Shown: positions 35,512 to 44,489, counted from the first letter of the stretch. The stretch: 64,000 nucleotides of DNA from JBARDN01 sp963755705 (GCA_963755705.1 CAVWKW010000002.1:124001-188000); one strand, 5' to 3'. The notes: generated by a model from the letters alone, not told the origin. Numbers and translations: made by a program.

Positions 35512-35585
35512 AATCAGCTCAATTCTGGACGCGCGTGAGGTCTACCACTTCGGTGCGCGATTCCAGTGTCGCGGTGTTGCCGTCG
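35512..35585. repeat. 74-bp repeat, copy within the lipoprotein gene 3' end
   Basis: This is the partner of 32952-33025 (one mismatch). This copy is in its natural context, the last codons and stop of the lipoprotein gene. Confidence 0.9.
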
Positions 35586-35962
35586 GGCGCTATATGCAGC
35601 GTATCGATATCGGCACTGGTGTCGCCCTTGCGCGACTGCAGAATTCGCACATCGGTCGCTCCGCTCTCCAGCCCGGCCACGCTGTAGTCGATATCGTTTT
35701 CGGTCTGGTCCGCGCTGCCGCCGCTGATCACGATCGAGTCTTTCCGAAACTCGATTGTGGTCGCTGCTTTCGAGGTCCGGATGTCATGCGTCAGCTCATC
35801 GATATCCGAAGTTTCGACTTCCTTCTCGCGCTTGCCGATGCTCCATTTGCCGATCGCCGGATTGTGGCCGCATCCGACCAGCGCCAGCGCCACGACCAGA
35901 ATCCCGCATCGCCACCATCGCACACCGCCCAAAGCATCAACCAAACCCTCTGCGACCGCCAT
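35519..35962 (-). CDS. Putative lipoprotein of unknown function
   Basis: This is a 147-residue protein from the ATG at 35962, which has GGAGG eight bases upstream. The N-terminal hydrophobic segment ends in the lipobox LVGC (GILVVALALVGC), so lipid attachment at that Cys is likely. The mature part (NPAIGKWSIG...) contains IEFRKDSIVISGG and THIAPDGNT-like strands (LHIAPDGNTATL), suggesting a small beta-rich fold. No family is recognised. Its final 67 bases are duplicated upstream of the tRNA-Pro at 32952. Confidence 0.7.
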   Translation of the reverse strand: MAVAEGLVDALGGVRWWRCGILVVALALVGCGHNPAIGKWSIGKREKEVETSDIDELTHDIRTSKAATTIEFRKDSIVISGGSADQTENDIDYSVAGLESGATDVRILQSRKGDTSADIDTLHIAPDGNTATLESRTEVVDLTRVQN

Positions 35963-36022
35963 CGACAAGTCCTCCAAGATGAAACGACGGTATCGCCTAA
36001 CCGCCCGGCAAAATCAATAACG

Positions 36023-37414
36023 TTACGACGCGAGCGGGGCGAGCGAGCCTACCGAGTCGGGGATTCCCGAGACGGGTAGTTTGCGCGAGCCGGGCTTTAC
36101 GTCGAACGGCGAGACCAGCCCGAGCTCCTTTGCGATCTCGCGCGTGGCCGGCATCACCTCTTCCGCGATCATCCGGATATTCTGCGTGCGCGCCTCGGCC
36201 GAGATCGGGCCGTCGTTCTGCCAGAAACCAAAGATGCCGGGGCGCAGCACCTCGAGCACCTTGCGGATTTTGGGTATGACCGTCTTCGGCGTGCCGCAGA
36301 TTACCTGCATCGCGCGCTCGACTTGCGGGAACGCGTCGAAGATCTGCTTGCGCGTGGCTTCGATATCGATATGCTCGTCGGCCCACGCGCCCGCCCGCAT
36401 ATCGATCTGCGACTGCGCGATCCGCTCTTCCGCGGTGGAGTCTTTGGCCGGCGCCGCGCCGCCATTGCCGGCGAATGGACTGCCCTTGGCCGCCGCGGGA
36501 TCGGAGAACTGGCGCGCGACTCGGCGGGTCGCGTCCTTGCTGTTATACCCCGGCGGGAACATCCACTGTGGCTTGCCGAACAGGCTGTAGCCGATTCCCG
36601 CACCGCCGAACATGTCCCACTTGGCGAGTTCGCGCGCCTTCTCGTCAGTCTCGGCGACGAACACTTTTTGCAGATAGCCAAAATTCTCGGGACCGACCTG
36701 GTAGCCCACTTTCGCCGCCGCGTCACGGTAGATGTTCCACAGCTCGACGGTGGGTTCGAGGAAGGTTGCTAGCGCGATGTACGGATAGCGATGCTGCGCG
36801 CACCAGACCACGGTCTCGGGGCTCAGCAGGCCCGGAATCCAGATCGGAGGATGCGGTTTCTGCAGCGGCAGCGCCCACGGATCGACAAACCGGTAATGGA
36901 AATGCTTGCCCTCATAGCGCCACGGACCGGGCCGCGTCCACGCCTGCACCACCAAGTCGTGCGCCTCGTTGAAGTATTCGCGATTGAAGCCGGGGTTGGC
37001 GTTGGTCGCGAACTGCTCGCTGCCCGCGCCGCGAACCCATCCGGTGACGAGCCGCCCGTGCGAGATCATGTCGATCATCGCAAGCTCTTCGGCCATCCGT
37101 AGCGGATTGCCGGTCACCGGAAGCGGATTGCCAAGCAGGATGATTTTTACCTGCTTGGTGATTCGCGCGAGGATCGACGCCTCAACGTTCATGACCGAAC
37201 CCATGCAGAAGGCGGTATCGTGATGCTCGTTCAGCATCACGCCGTCGAAGCCAAGCTCTTCGGCCAGAATTTTCTCGTCGAGGTATTCGTTGAGCAGAAC
37301 CGAGCCTTTCTCAGGGTCGAAGTGCTTGTTGGGAATCCCGAAGAATCCGTTTTTGATCACCTCGTCGTTGGGAACCGCCCGATACGGGCGCTCGGTGAAA
37401 TACATTATGTGCAT
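36023..37414 (-). CDS. LLM-class flavin-dependent monooxygenase (bacterial luciferase family)
   Basis: This 463-residue protein begins at the ATG at 37414 (AGGGAGG upstream); the frame stays open further upstream but overlaps the hydrolase gene. Luciferase-like motifs are clear: MYFTERPYR at the start, AEELGFDGVMLNEHH, LLGNPLPVTGNPLRMAEELAMID and SHGRLVTGWVRGAGSEQ. A segment around residues 280-330 (PPGYNSKDATRR) is longer than in minimal members. The family uses reduced FMN and oxygen on diverse substrates. It lies 20 bases downstream of an alpha/beta hydrolase, and the pair may form a small catabolic operon; the substrate is unknown. Confidence 0.88.
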   Translation of the reverse strand: MHIMYFTERPYRAVPNDEVIKNGFFGIPNKHFDPEKGSVLLNEYLDEKILAEELGFDGVMLNEHHDTAFCMGSVMNVEASILARITKQVKIILLGNPLPVTGNPLRMAEELAMIDMISHGRLVTGWVRGAGSEQFATNANPGFNREYFNEAHDLVVQAWTRPGPWRYEGKHFHYRFVDPWALPLQKPHPPIWIPGLLSPETVVWCAQHRYPYIALATFLEPTVELWNIYRDAAAKVGYQVGPENFGYLQKVFVAETDEKARELAKWDMFGGAGIGYSLFGKPQWMFPPGYNSKDATRRVARQFSDPAAAKGSPFAGNGGAAPAKDSTAEERIAQSQIDMRAGAWADEHIDIEATRKQIFDAFPQVERAMQVICGTPKTVIPKIRKVLEVLRPGIFGFWQNDGPISAEARTQNIRMIAEEVMPATREIAKELGLVSPFDVKPGSRKLPVSGIPDSVGSLAPLAS

Positions 37415-37434
37415 CGTCGAACCTCCCTGGCGCT

Positions 37435-38235
37435 CTAGTCGCCCAGGAACGCTTCCGCCTCGCGGATGAAATCCGCGGACCTTTCTATTTCGGGGCGATG
37501 GCCGCACGTATCGAACATCACGACCCGCGCCCCTTTTATCGCCGCACGCCACGACTCCGCCGCGCTCGGCGGCACCACACCGTCCTGCCTGCCCCACATC
37601 ACGAGAGTAGGCAATCCCGCCGCGACTCCCAGCAGATGCGGCAGCGAGGGATTGTGCATGAAGGGCGTCCACGCCAGGCGCGCGGTCTGCGCGCGGGCGT
37701 CCTCGAACGACTCGAACTGCTCGGGTGACATCGGACCGCCGTAAAGCTCGGCAAATTCGGGCGTGCCTGCGGGATCGCGCACACTGGCCAGCACCTGCTG
37801 CGGCGCCATCATCTGGAAGAAATCCAGAATATCGCCCTGCGGCGGACGAATTCCGGCCGGCGCCACCAGGATCATCTTGCGGAACTGGCCCGGATTGCAC
37901 GCGGCCATCTCGGCGGCGATCCATCCGCCGAGCGAAAAGCCGACCACGTCGATCGGCGCGAGATTATTCTCGATCAAATAGCGCGCGTAGAACGCCGCAA
38001 GATCGCGAATCGAGGCGATCCATTCCGCGCGCGGCGTCCGGCCGAAGCCCGGATGCAGCGGCGTGACGACCGTCCGCCGCGCGGCCAGCGCGCGGTTCCA
38101 TTTGAGCAGTCCGGGATTCCCCAACTCGTCGTGCAGCACCAGAATCGGCCGGCCCGCGCCGCCGATCGCGACGCTCAGCTCGGTGCCGTCCACGCGGACG
38201 GTCTCTTCGCGCCATGGTTTCGCGCTATCAGCCAT
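37435..38235 (-). CDS. Alpha/beta hydrolase
   Basis: This 266-residue alpha/beta-fold hydrolase has the oxyanion region VLHDELGNP, nucleophile elbow GFSLGG (Ser), acid GRQDGVVP (Asp) and CGHRPEIE (His), so the triad is complete. The start ATG at 38235 has GGAG about nine bases upstream. It is co-directional with the LLM monooxygenase that follows. The substrate is unknown; such pairs often act on lactones or esters made by the monooxygenase. Confidence 0.88.
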   Translation of the reverse strand: MADSAKPWREETVRVDGTELSVAIGGAGRPILVLHDELGNPGLLKWNRALAARRTVVTPLHPGFGRTPRAEWIASIRDLAAFYARYLIENNLAPIDVVGFSLGGWIAAEMAACNPGQFRKMILVAPAGIRPPQGDILDFFQMMAPQQVLASVRDPAGTPEFAELYGGPMSPEQFESFEDARAQTARLAWTPFMHNPSLPHLLGVAAGLPTLVMWGRQDGVVPPSAAESWRAAIKGARVVMFDTCGHRPEIERSADFIREAEAFLGD

Positions 38236-38787
38236 CGCCGTTTCACTCCATCGGCATCGCGGTCGCGCCCATCACATCTAACTTCAGACCCTTCAATTCC
38301 GCGTAACACATCGGTCCCAAATTTTCCATGCCGCGCGACTCGGTTGTCATTCCCGCGCGTGGCTGCCGCGCGAGGAATCCTGATCGAGGAACCTCAGCAT
38401 CAAGCGTGGGCTCGGAGCACGACCGCCTCGGGATTCCTGGCCGGAGCCTCCCCTGAGCAACGTCGAAGGGCTCGGAACGAAAATTGAGGGCTTGGCTAAG
38501 CCTACTACAATCATGCACAAAGCCCACGTCCGTCATTTCGACCGAAGGGAGAAATCCCGAAGCGTCCATGTGCTCACCCGCGAGTTGTGCGAAGGCCAAG
38601 GGCCGAGCAAGGGATTCCTCGCGCGGCAGCCACGCGCGGGAATGACAACTGAGGAGCGCGCGGTAACAGTGGAATGATCGTGACCGCATGACGCTGCAGA
38701 AAAGACCGGCGGCGGATAAACCTGGCGCGCTATCCCGAAATCGCGTGGCTTACTCGACGCGTGCGCCGCGGGTATAATTGATTCACG
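38236..38787. other. Intergenic region with an inverted-repeat element
   Basis: About 550 bases separate the divergent hydrolase and pcm genes. Most is repeat sequence (38343-38649); the remainder holds the upstream regions of both genes. No gene is seen. Confidence 0.5.
38343..38649. repeat. Element flanked by perfect 38-bp inverted repeats
   Basis: Arms at 38343-38380 and 38612-38649 are exact reverse complements over 38 bases. The right part (38532-38649) is also found, imperfectly, at 54499-54616. No coding capacity is seen. It is MITE-like or a composite of two palindromic repeats. Confidence 0.85.
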
Positions 38788-39438
38788 ATGGCTGACGATC
38801 TGGAGCGGGCGCGCGAGCGGATGGTTGCCGAACAACTGGCCGCGCGCGGAATAAGCGACCGCCGCGTGCTGGCGGCGATGCGCGCGATTGAGCGCCATCG
38901 CTTCCTTCCGCCCGAGCATGTTGGGCATGCCTACGACGACGGCCCGTTGCCAATCGGCGATTCGCAGACAATATCCCAACCCTACATGGTCGCGCTGACC
39001 GCGCAGGCCGCCGCTTTGACCGGACGCGAGCGCGTGCTCGAAATCGGCACCGGCTCGGGCTATCAGGCCGCCGTGCTGGCCTCGCTCGCGCGCGAGGTGT
39101 GGTCGGTCGAGTGCCTGGCGCATCTGCATGATCGCGCGCACCTGATCCTGGCCTCACTGGGCGTGTCAAACGTCTATTTGAAACTCGCCGACGGCTCCGA
39201 AGGCTGGGAAGAGCCGGCGCCGTTCGACGTGATCGTGGTGAGCGCCGCGATGCCCGGCATCCCGATGCCGCTGCTCGGACAACTTACTCCAGCGGGACGG
39301 CTGGTCGCTCCAATCGGCGAGGATGAGTTACAGAGCCTGGTGCGAATCAGCCGCAAGAGCGGCCACTGGCAGGAAGAATATTTCGGCGAATGCCGGTACG
39401 TGAAGATGACCGGCAAATACGGCTTCAAAGACGAGTGA
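38788..39438 (+). CDS. pcm: Protein-L-isoaspartate O-methyltransferase
   Basis: This 216-residue protein repairs isoaspartyl residues by methylation with S-adenosylmethionine. Signatures are LPPEHVGHAYDDGPLPIGD (the family's substrate-side loop), QTISQPYMVALTAQ and motif I VLEIGTGSGYQAAVLA. The length is typical. An NlpD-like gene follows after 22 bases, the pcm-nlpD order also known from enterobacteria. Confidence 0.95.
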   Translation: MADDLERARERMVAEQLAARGISDRRVLAAMRAIERHRFLPPEHVGHAYDDGPLPIGDSQTISQPYMVALTAQAAALTGRERVLEIGTGSGYQAAVLASLAREVWSVECLAHLHDRAHLILASLGVSNVYLKLADGSEGWEEPAPFDVIVVSAAMPGIPMPLLGQLTPAGRLVAPIGEDELQSLVRISRKSGHWQEEYFGECRYVKMTGKYGFKDE

Positions 39439-39460
39439 GGTTAATCACTAGCGCTCTCGA

Positions 39461-40300
39461 TTGATCGGCTCGCGGCCGCGCAAGCGCTTTATGCTGCGGA
39501 TGTCGGCATTGGATGTGGTGGTGGATGCGATGGCGGCGGTGCGCGATAGCGCGGCAAGTGCCGGACGAGCAGCGATATCCGCGGCGCTGGTGTTATGCGT
39601 CGCGCTGGCGATCGCGGGATGCGGCGGCGCGGGTAGCGCGACATCTTCCATCTCAGGCTCCGAGCGCTCGTACACCGTCCAGCCGGGCGACACGGTCTAT
39701 CATATCGCGACGAAATTCGGCGTCAGCGTCGGACGACTGATGTCCGCCAACGGACTCTCCGACGCGCGCGAGTTGCGGGTTGGGCAGACGCTCATGATTC
39801 CAGGATCGCATTCGGTAACCGCACTCGGCGCCGCTCCTCACGGACCCTCGAATGCGATGCCGTACCGCGGGATGCGCGAGTCGCGGCAATTCGCGTGGCC
39901 GGTCGCCGAAGGAGTGGTGTCCTCGGGATTTGGAATCCGCAATGGCGCGATGCATGAGGGAGTCGATATAGCGGCGCCTGCCGGAACTCCCGTGCTCGCC
40001 GCCGACAACGGCGTGGTGGTGTTTGCGGGCACGCTGCATGGCTACGGCAACACCGTCATTATCCAGCACGACGATCACTATGCGACGGTGTATGGACATG
40101 ACGAGCGCAATTTCGTGCGCGAGGGCGACCACGTGTCGCGCGGACAGATGATCGGGGAGATCGGCACCAGCGGACGCACCACCGGCGCCAATCTGCACTT
40201 CGAGGTTCGGCACGACAACGTCGCGCACAATCCGCTGGCCTTTCTGCCCGAACCTCCAGCGGCGCCCGGCATCACCTATGCCGCCGGCGGAGCCATGTAG
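39461..40300 (+). CDS. NlpD-like lipoprotein, LysM plus degenerate LytM (M23) domain
   Basis: This envelope protein probably activates murein amidases. After the lipobox AIAGC comes a LysM peptidoglycan-binding domain (YTVQPGDTVYHIATKFGV) and a C-terminal M23 fold (HEGVDIAAPAGTPV, then GANLHFEVR). In active M23 enzymes the last motif is HLH; here the first His is Asn. E. coli NlpD is likewise altered and acts as an activator rather than an enzyme. The longest frame begins with TTG at 39461; ATG at 39491, 39500 or 39530 would give a more normal signal peptide. It follows pcm directly. Confidence 0.88.
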   Translation: MIGSRPRKRFMLRMSALDVVVDAMAAVRDSAASAGRAAISAALVLCVALAIAGCGGAGSATSSISGSERSYTVQPGDTVYHIATKFGVSVGRLMSANGLSDARELRVGQTLMIPGSHSVTALGAAPHGPSNAMPYRGMRESRQFAWPVAEGVVSSGFGIRNGAMHEGVDIAAPAGTPVLAADNGVVVFAGTLHGYGNTVIIQHDDHYATVYGHDERNFVREGDHVSRGQMIGEIGTSGRTTGANLHFEVRHDNVAHNPLAFLPEPPAAPGITYAAGGAM

Positions 40301-40418
40301 CGCACGAGAAATTTCCGCACGAACGAGCACTCTTCAAAATGGATTTTTCGCCCGGCGCCTAGTAAGCTCTCTGGTTCGCGCAGCGCGCGGAATCCCAGTC
40401 CAATACTCGCAAGGCAAA

Positions 40419-40937
40419 ATGACTCCCGAAGAAATCAAGAAACTTATTCGCGACATCCCCGATTTCCCCAAATCCGGAATCCTGTTCCGCGATATCACTC
40501 CGCTCATCGCCGATGCGCGCGCGTTCGCGGCTATAGTTGACGGACTCGCCGAGCCCTACCTGGGGCAGGTCGATACGGTGTTGGGAATCGAGTCGCGCGG
40601 TTTCATTATCGGCGCTCCTGTAGCCTATCGGCTGGGAGTTGGCCTTGCGATCGCGCGCAAGCCGGGCAAACTGCCGTTCACGACCGTGGACGAATCGTAT
40701 GACCTGGAGTACGGCAGCGCGTCGCTGCAGATGCATAGCGACGCGATCAAGCCCGGCGCGCGCGTATTGATCGTCGATGACTTGCTGGCTACAGGCGGCA
40801 CCGCCGAAGCCTCGCTGAAGCTGGTGCGCAGGGTTGGTGGCGTAGTGGTCGGGTGCGCGTTTATCGTCGAGCTGGCGCAACTCGGCGGCCTTGCGCGAAT
40901 CGCGCCGGCGAAAAGCTTCTCGCTCGTCACGTATTAG
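40419..40937 (+). CDS. apt: Adenine phosphoribosyltransferase
   Basis: This enzyme salvages adenine with PRPP to give AMP. The product is 172 residues from the ATG at 40419 (MTPEEIKKLIRDIPDFP). The N-terminal FRDITPLIAD and the PRPP loop VLIVDDLLATGGTAEAS are diagnostic. The open frame extends upstream to 40278 but the family start fits 40419. A CDF transporter follows after 36 bases. Confidence 0.95.
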   Translation: MTPEEIKKLIRDIPDFPKSGILFRDITPLIADARAFAAIVDGLAEPYLGQVDTVLGIESRGFIIGAPVAYRLGVGLAIARKPGKLPFTTVDESYDLEYGSASLQMHSDAIKPGARVLIVDDLLATGGTAEASLKLVRRVGGVVVGCAFIVELAQLGGLARIAPAKSFSLVTY

Positions 40938-40973
40938 CAGATTCCGTCCGGCACCCTTTCGCCGCGCGGGCTT

Positions 40974-41927
40974 TTGATCTCGCGATCGCGTCCTGCAACA
41001 ACCTGCAAGCATTCAGCCGTGGAAGCATCCAGCCATATCGCCCGCCTTCCTGCCGATCGCCGCCGGCTTTATCTCGTGCTGGCGATCGCGGTCGGCTATT
41101 TCGCGCTCGAACTCGTCGCCGGATGGCTCACCAACAGCCTTGCGCTGTTCTCCGACGCGATCCACATGCTGACCGACATCGCGGCGATCTGCCTGAGCCT
41201 GCTGACGCTGTGGATTTCGGCGCGTCCCGCAAACCAGGGCAAGACGTTCGGCTACCTGCGCGCGGAAATTCTGGGCGCGCTGCTCAACGGGTTATTTCTA
41301 TGGCTGCTGGTCGCGTTCATCTGGATCGAGGCGTTCGAGCGACTGCGCCATCCCGAACACGTGCACGGACTCGGCGTGATGGCCGTGGCGGTGGTCGGGA
41401 TTATCGTAAACTCGATGGCCGCGTGGATCACCGCGGACGCTTCCGCCGACGGCCACGGCGCCCGCGGGATGGCGGTGCGGGCGGTTTTCGTCCACGTGAT
41501 CTCGGACCTGATCGGTTCGCTGGGCGTGCTGGTTGCCGGAGGGCTGATCTACTTCACCGGCACCTGGCAGGCAGACCCCGCCGTCAGCATCCTGATCGGC
41601 GCGCTGGTGCTCTACAGCTCATGGGGGCTGGTGCGCGAGGGGGTGGACATCCTGATGGAGTCGGTGCCGGGGCATATCGATCTCGAACGGCTGCGCGACG
41701 ATCTGCTGTCGGTTGACGGCGCCGAGGAAGTTCATGATTTGCACGTATGGTGCCTGACCTCGCACCAGTTCGCGTTGGCGGCGCACTGCGTGGTGCGCGC
41801 CGATATCGATCAGGATCTGGTGCTGCATCAGATGTCGGAAATGCTCCGCGCCAATTTCAATATTCATCACATGACCGTGCAGCTCGAGCGCGACAGCCGC
41901 CTGGAACACGAGCCCAAACATTTTTGA
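40974..41927 (+). CDS. Cation diffusion facilitator (CDF) metal exporter
   Basis: This 317-residue inner-membrane protein of the ZitB/CzcD type exports divalent metals such as zinc in exchange for protons. It has about six membrane segments. The metal site is formed by SDAIHMLTD in segment 2 and HVISD in segment 5, the two HxxxD motifs of the family. A C-terminal cytoplasmic ferredoxin-like domain contains DLHVWCLTSHQFALAAH. The start is TTG at 40974 or GTG at 41019; the ribosome binding site does not decide it. Confidence 0.92.
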   Translation: MISRSRPATTCKHSAVEASSHIARLPADRRRLYLVLAIAVGYFALELVAGWLTNSLALFSDAIHMLTDIAAICLSLLTLWISARPANQGKTFGYLRAEILGALLNGLFLWLLVAFIWIEAFERLRHPEHVHGLGVMAVAVVGIIVNSMAAWITADASADGHGARGMAVRAVFVHVISDLIGSLGVLVAGGLIYFTGTWQADPAVSILIGALVLYSSWGLVREGVDILMESVPGHIDLERLRDDLLSVDGAEEVHDLHVWCLTSHQFALAAHCVVRADIDQDLVLHQMSEMLRANFNIHHMTVQLERDSRLEHEPKHF

Positions 41928-41943
41928 AGCCTGAATTTCCCAG

Positions 41944-42804
41944 ATGAACGTTGAATCCCCTGGCATTCCGCACGAGGGCGACGACGATTGGGTCACGCCG
42001 CCGTTTCAGCCGGTGCGCGCGATCGCGGCGATCGTGCTGACCGCGAGCGGCTTCGGACTTTACGAGTTCATGCTGCTCAACTTCTGGTCGTCGCCCGCGC
42101 TCGGGATTCACGACCGGATTCCTTGGCCCGCGTTCGCCGCGCTCGGCCTTGCGATGCTGTTGGCGCTGGCGGCGGTGCGTATCGCGTTCGGGCTTTGGTC
42201 GCCGCATGCGAAGCTCGGCTTCGGCCTGCTCGCATTCTTCGCCTGCGTCGTGATCGGAGTTGGCGGCGGACGGTTCGCAAGCTACATCATGCGCGGAACG
42301 CTCAACCCGCCCTATCACCTCGCGCTGGCGGTCGGCGATCGCTTTCCGGAATTCTCGCTCGCCGATCAAACCGGCGCGACGGTTAACCGGCTCACTCCGC
42401 AGGGTGACCGCGCAACACTGATATTCGTCTATCGTGGAGACTTTTGTCCGTTCGCGCGCCACGAGCTGGCCGAGCTGACGGCGCTTTCGCCTGAGCTCAA
42501 CCTGGCAGGCGCAAGCGTTGTCGCGATCAGCGCCGATCCTGTCGATAGATCGAAGATGCTCTCCGGCTATCTGCATACCGATATCCCGCTGCTGAGCGAT
42601 GAGCACGAGACGATTCTTGCGCCGATGGGGCTGGTGCAGCGGCGTCGCGACGGCCAACCCGATAACGCGATTCCCGCCTTCTTCGTGGTTGACGGCGCGG
42701 GAACCATCCGGTGGATTTACACCTCGCCGTATTACCGCATCCTGCCGCGCACCAGCGACCTGATGGCGGCGGTACGCTCGGTCACGCGGCCGTGGAAGAA
42801 GTGA
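41944..42804 (+). CDS. Membrane-anchored redoxin (AhpC/TSA-like) protein
   Basis: This 286-residue protein has three predicted membrane segments (about residues 22-45, 58-80 and 90-115) and then a thioredoxin/peroxiredoxin fold beginning GDRFPEFSLADQTGATV. The active-site region is YRGDFCPFARHEL with a single Cys, in the peroxiredoxin position; a second resolving Cys is not evident. ISADPVDRSKM and the later PAFFVVDGAGTIRW complete the fold. It is possibly a membrane-tethered thiol peroxidase or reductase. It overlaps the convergent thiE gene by 23 bases. Confidence 0.8.
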   Translation: MNVESPGIPHEGDDDWVTPPFQPVRAIAAIVLTASGFGLYEFMLLNFWSSPALGIHDRIPWPAFAALGLAMLLALAAVRIAFGLWSPHAKLGFGLLAFFACVVIGVGGGRFASYIMRGTLNPPYHLALAVGDRFPEFSLADQTGATVNRLTPQGDRATLIFVYRGDFCPFARHELAELTALSPELNLAGASVVAISADPVDRSKMLSGYLHTDIPLLSDEHETILAPMGLVQRRRDGQPDNAIPAFFVVDGAGTIRWIYTSPYYRILPRTSDLMAAVRSVTRPWKK

Positions 42805-43444
42805 GCGCCGCGAGCATCGCCCGCATCGCGTCGGGCGGAGACTCCGCCCCGAGAATCGATCCGATTCCCGCCGCACCCGCCGGTCGCGCGCCGGAAGCGG
42901 AAGCGCCCATCAGATCGCGTGCCCGCGCGGGAGTGATCCCGCCCAGCGCATAGACCGGCACCGAGCCCGCGCGGCACGCGGCGGCAAGTCCCTCGCGTCC
43001 CCACGCGGGTCGGTACGCGCGCTTCGAGAGCGGATCGAAAATCGGACCGAAGACGACGAAGTCGGCGCCCTCGCGCGCCGCCGACGCGACATCGGGCGGC
43101 GAATGAGTGGACGCACCGATCATCATGCCATCGCCGACTAGCCGCCGTGCCATCGCGACGCCGATCGAGTCGAACGGCAGATGCACTCCGTCGGCGCGCG
43201 CGGCGAGCGCGATATCCACGCGATCGTTCACGATCATCGGCGCGCCGTAGCGCGAGCAGACCTCGCGCAGCTCGAGCGCGAGCCGATAGAGATCGCGCGC
43301 GGGCAAATCTTTCTCGCGCACCTGGAGCGCGACCGTTCCGCGCGGCGCGACGGACAGCGCTGCCGCGCACGCATCCGCCAGCGTGCCGGCGCGAACCGCG
43401 TTGCGGTCGGTTATCAGATAGAAAAGAAATTCCGCGCGCCGCAC
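42782..43444 (-). CDS. thiE: Thiamine phosphate synthase
   Basis: This enzyme joins the thiazole and pyrimidine moieties to give thiamine phosphate. It is 220 residues with LYLITDR-like start (FLFYLITDR), VALQVREKDLPAR, MIVNDRVDIALAARADGVHL, FGPIFDPLSK and VPVYALGGI. It lies last in a thiSGE operon on the minus strand, four bases after thiG. The end overlaps the convergent redoxin gene by 23 bases. Confidence 0.92.
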   Translation of the reverse strand: MRRAEFLFYLITDRNAVRAGTLADACAAALSVAPRGTVALQVREKDLPARDLYRLALELREVCSRYGAPMIVNDRVDIALAARADGVHLPFDSIGVAMARRLVGDGMMIGASTHSPPDVASAAREGADFVVFGPIFDPLSKRAYRPAWGREGLAAACRAGSVPVYALGGITPARARDLMGASASGARPAGAAGIGSILGAESPPDAMRAMLAALTSSTAA

Positions 43445-43448
43445 TGCG

Positions 43449-44228
43449 TCACTGGATCATCCCGATAATCGGGCTCGACGCGGTGGCGTAGAGCCTGCGC
43501 TCGATGCGCCCCGCCCCATAAGCGATCCGCCCCGCTTCGACCGCGAGCTTCATCGCCCGCGCCATCGCAAGCGGATCCTTGGCTCCGGCGATCGCAGTGT
43601 TCATCAGGATCGCATCGCATCCAAGCTCCATCGCATACGCCGCGTCCGACGCCGTGCCTACGCCCGCATCGACGATCACCGGCACCTTCGCCTGCTCGAT
43701 GATAATCGCGAGGTTGTACGGATTGCGAATCCCGAGGCCTGATCCAATCGGCGCCGCCAGCGGCATCACCGCCGCGCATCCGAGTTCCGCAAGCCGCAGG
43801 CAGGTGACGGGATCGTCGGTGATGTAGGGCAGGACTTTGAAGCCTTCCTTTACGAGAATTTTCGCCGCCTCGATAGTGGCGGGCACGTCTGGAAACAGCG
43901 TCTTCTGATCGCCGATGACCTCGAGCTTCACCATGTCGCCGACCCCGACCTCGCGCGCGAGCCTGCACGTGCGCACCGCGTCCTCGGCGGTGTAGCATCC
44001 CGCGGTGTTGGGCAGAATCTGGTAGCGCTTGGGATCGAGGTAGTCGAGCAGATTCTCCGATTTGCGATCGGTGATATTCACCCGCCGCACCGCGACCGTG
44101 ACCATCTCGGCGCCGCTTTCCTCGACCGCGCGGCGCGTTTCGGCGAAGTCTTTGTACTTGCCGGTTCCCACAATCAGGCGCGAGCTGAATTTTCTGCCGC
44201 CAAGTTCCAGGGGAGTGTCAGTAGCCAT
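43449..44228 (-). CDS. thiG: Thiazole synthase
   Basis: This 259-residue protein forms the thiazole ring of thiamine from deoxyxylulose phosphate and the sulfur carried by ThiS. It has SRLIVGTGKY, the conserved LPNTAGCYTAEDAV, VKLEVIGD (catalytic Lys), PIGSGLGI and IVDAGVGTASDAA. It follows thiS after about 40 bases and precedes thiE. Confidence 0.96.
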   Translation of the reverse strand: MATDTPLELGGRKFSSRLIVGTGKYKDFAETRRAVEESGAEMVTVAVRRVNITDRKSENLLDYLDPKRYQILPNTAGCYTAEDAVRTCRLAREVGVGDMVKLEVIGDQKTLFPDVPATIEAAKILVKEGFKVLPYITDDPVTCLRLAELGCAAVMPLAAPIGSGLGIRNPYNLAIIIEQAKVPVIVDAGVGTASDAAYAMELGCDAILMNTAIAGAKDPLAMARAMKLAVEAGRIAYGAGRIERRLYATASSPIIGMIQ

Positions 44229-44269
44229 GGTCTTACCTCACGCGCCGGAGATTGGATGAGCGGCGGCGC

Positions 44270-44485
44270 TCATCCGCCTCCGACGAAGTTGATTATTTCT
44301 ACTTCATCGCCCGCGCGCAGAATCGTGGCCGCATAGTCCGACTTCGGCACCACCCGCCGGTTGATCTCGACCGCGATTCGCTGCGGTCGCATCTTGAGCT
44401 GGGCGATCAGCGCGGCCAGACCCGCGTCGCCCTCGATCGTGCGCGGGTCGCCATTGAGCGTGATTGTAATTGTCGCCTCGGGCAT
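44270..44485 (-). CDS. thiS: Sulfur carrier protein ThiS
   Basis: This 71-residue ubiquitin-like carrier ends in the required Gly-Gly (IINFVGGG). It begins MPEATITITLNGDP. I place the start at the ATG at 44485, although the frame is open further upstream through the riboswitch. It is the first gene of the thiS-thiG-thiE operon, under the TPP riboswitch. Confidence 0.92.
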   Translation of the reverse strand: MPEATITITLNGDPRTIEGDAGLAALIAQLKMRPQRIAVEINRRVVPKSDYAATILRAGDEVEIINFVGGG

Positions 44486-44489
44486 CGAA

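Noticed and set aside
37415..37924. N-terminal extension of the LLM monooxygenase frame
   Set aside because: It overlaps the hydrolase gene in another frame and is unlike luciferase-family N-termini; the start at 37414 has a good ribosome binding site.
38343..38649. Possible CRISPR array because of repeated segments
   Set aside because: Only two inverted arms and one distant partial copy exist; there is no regular repeat-spacer pattern and no cas gene.
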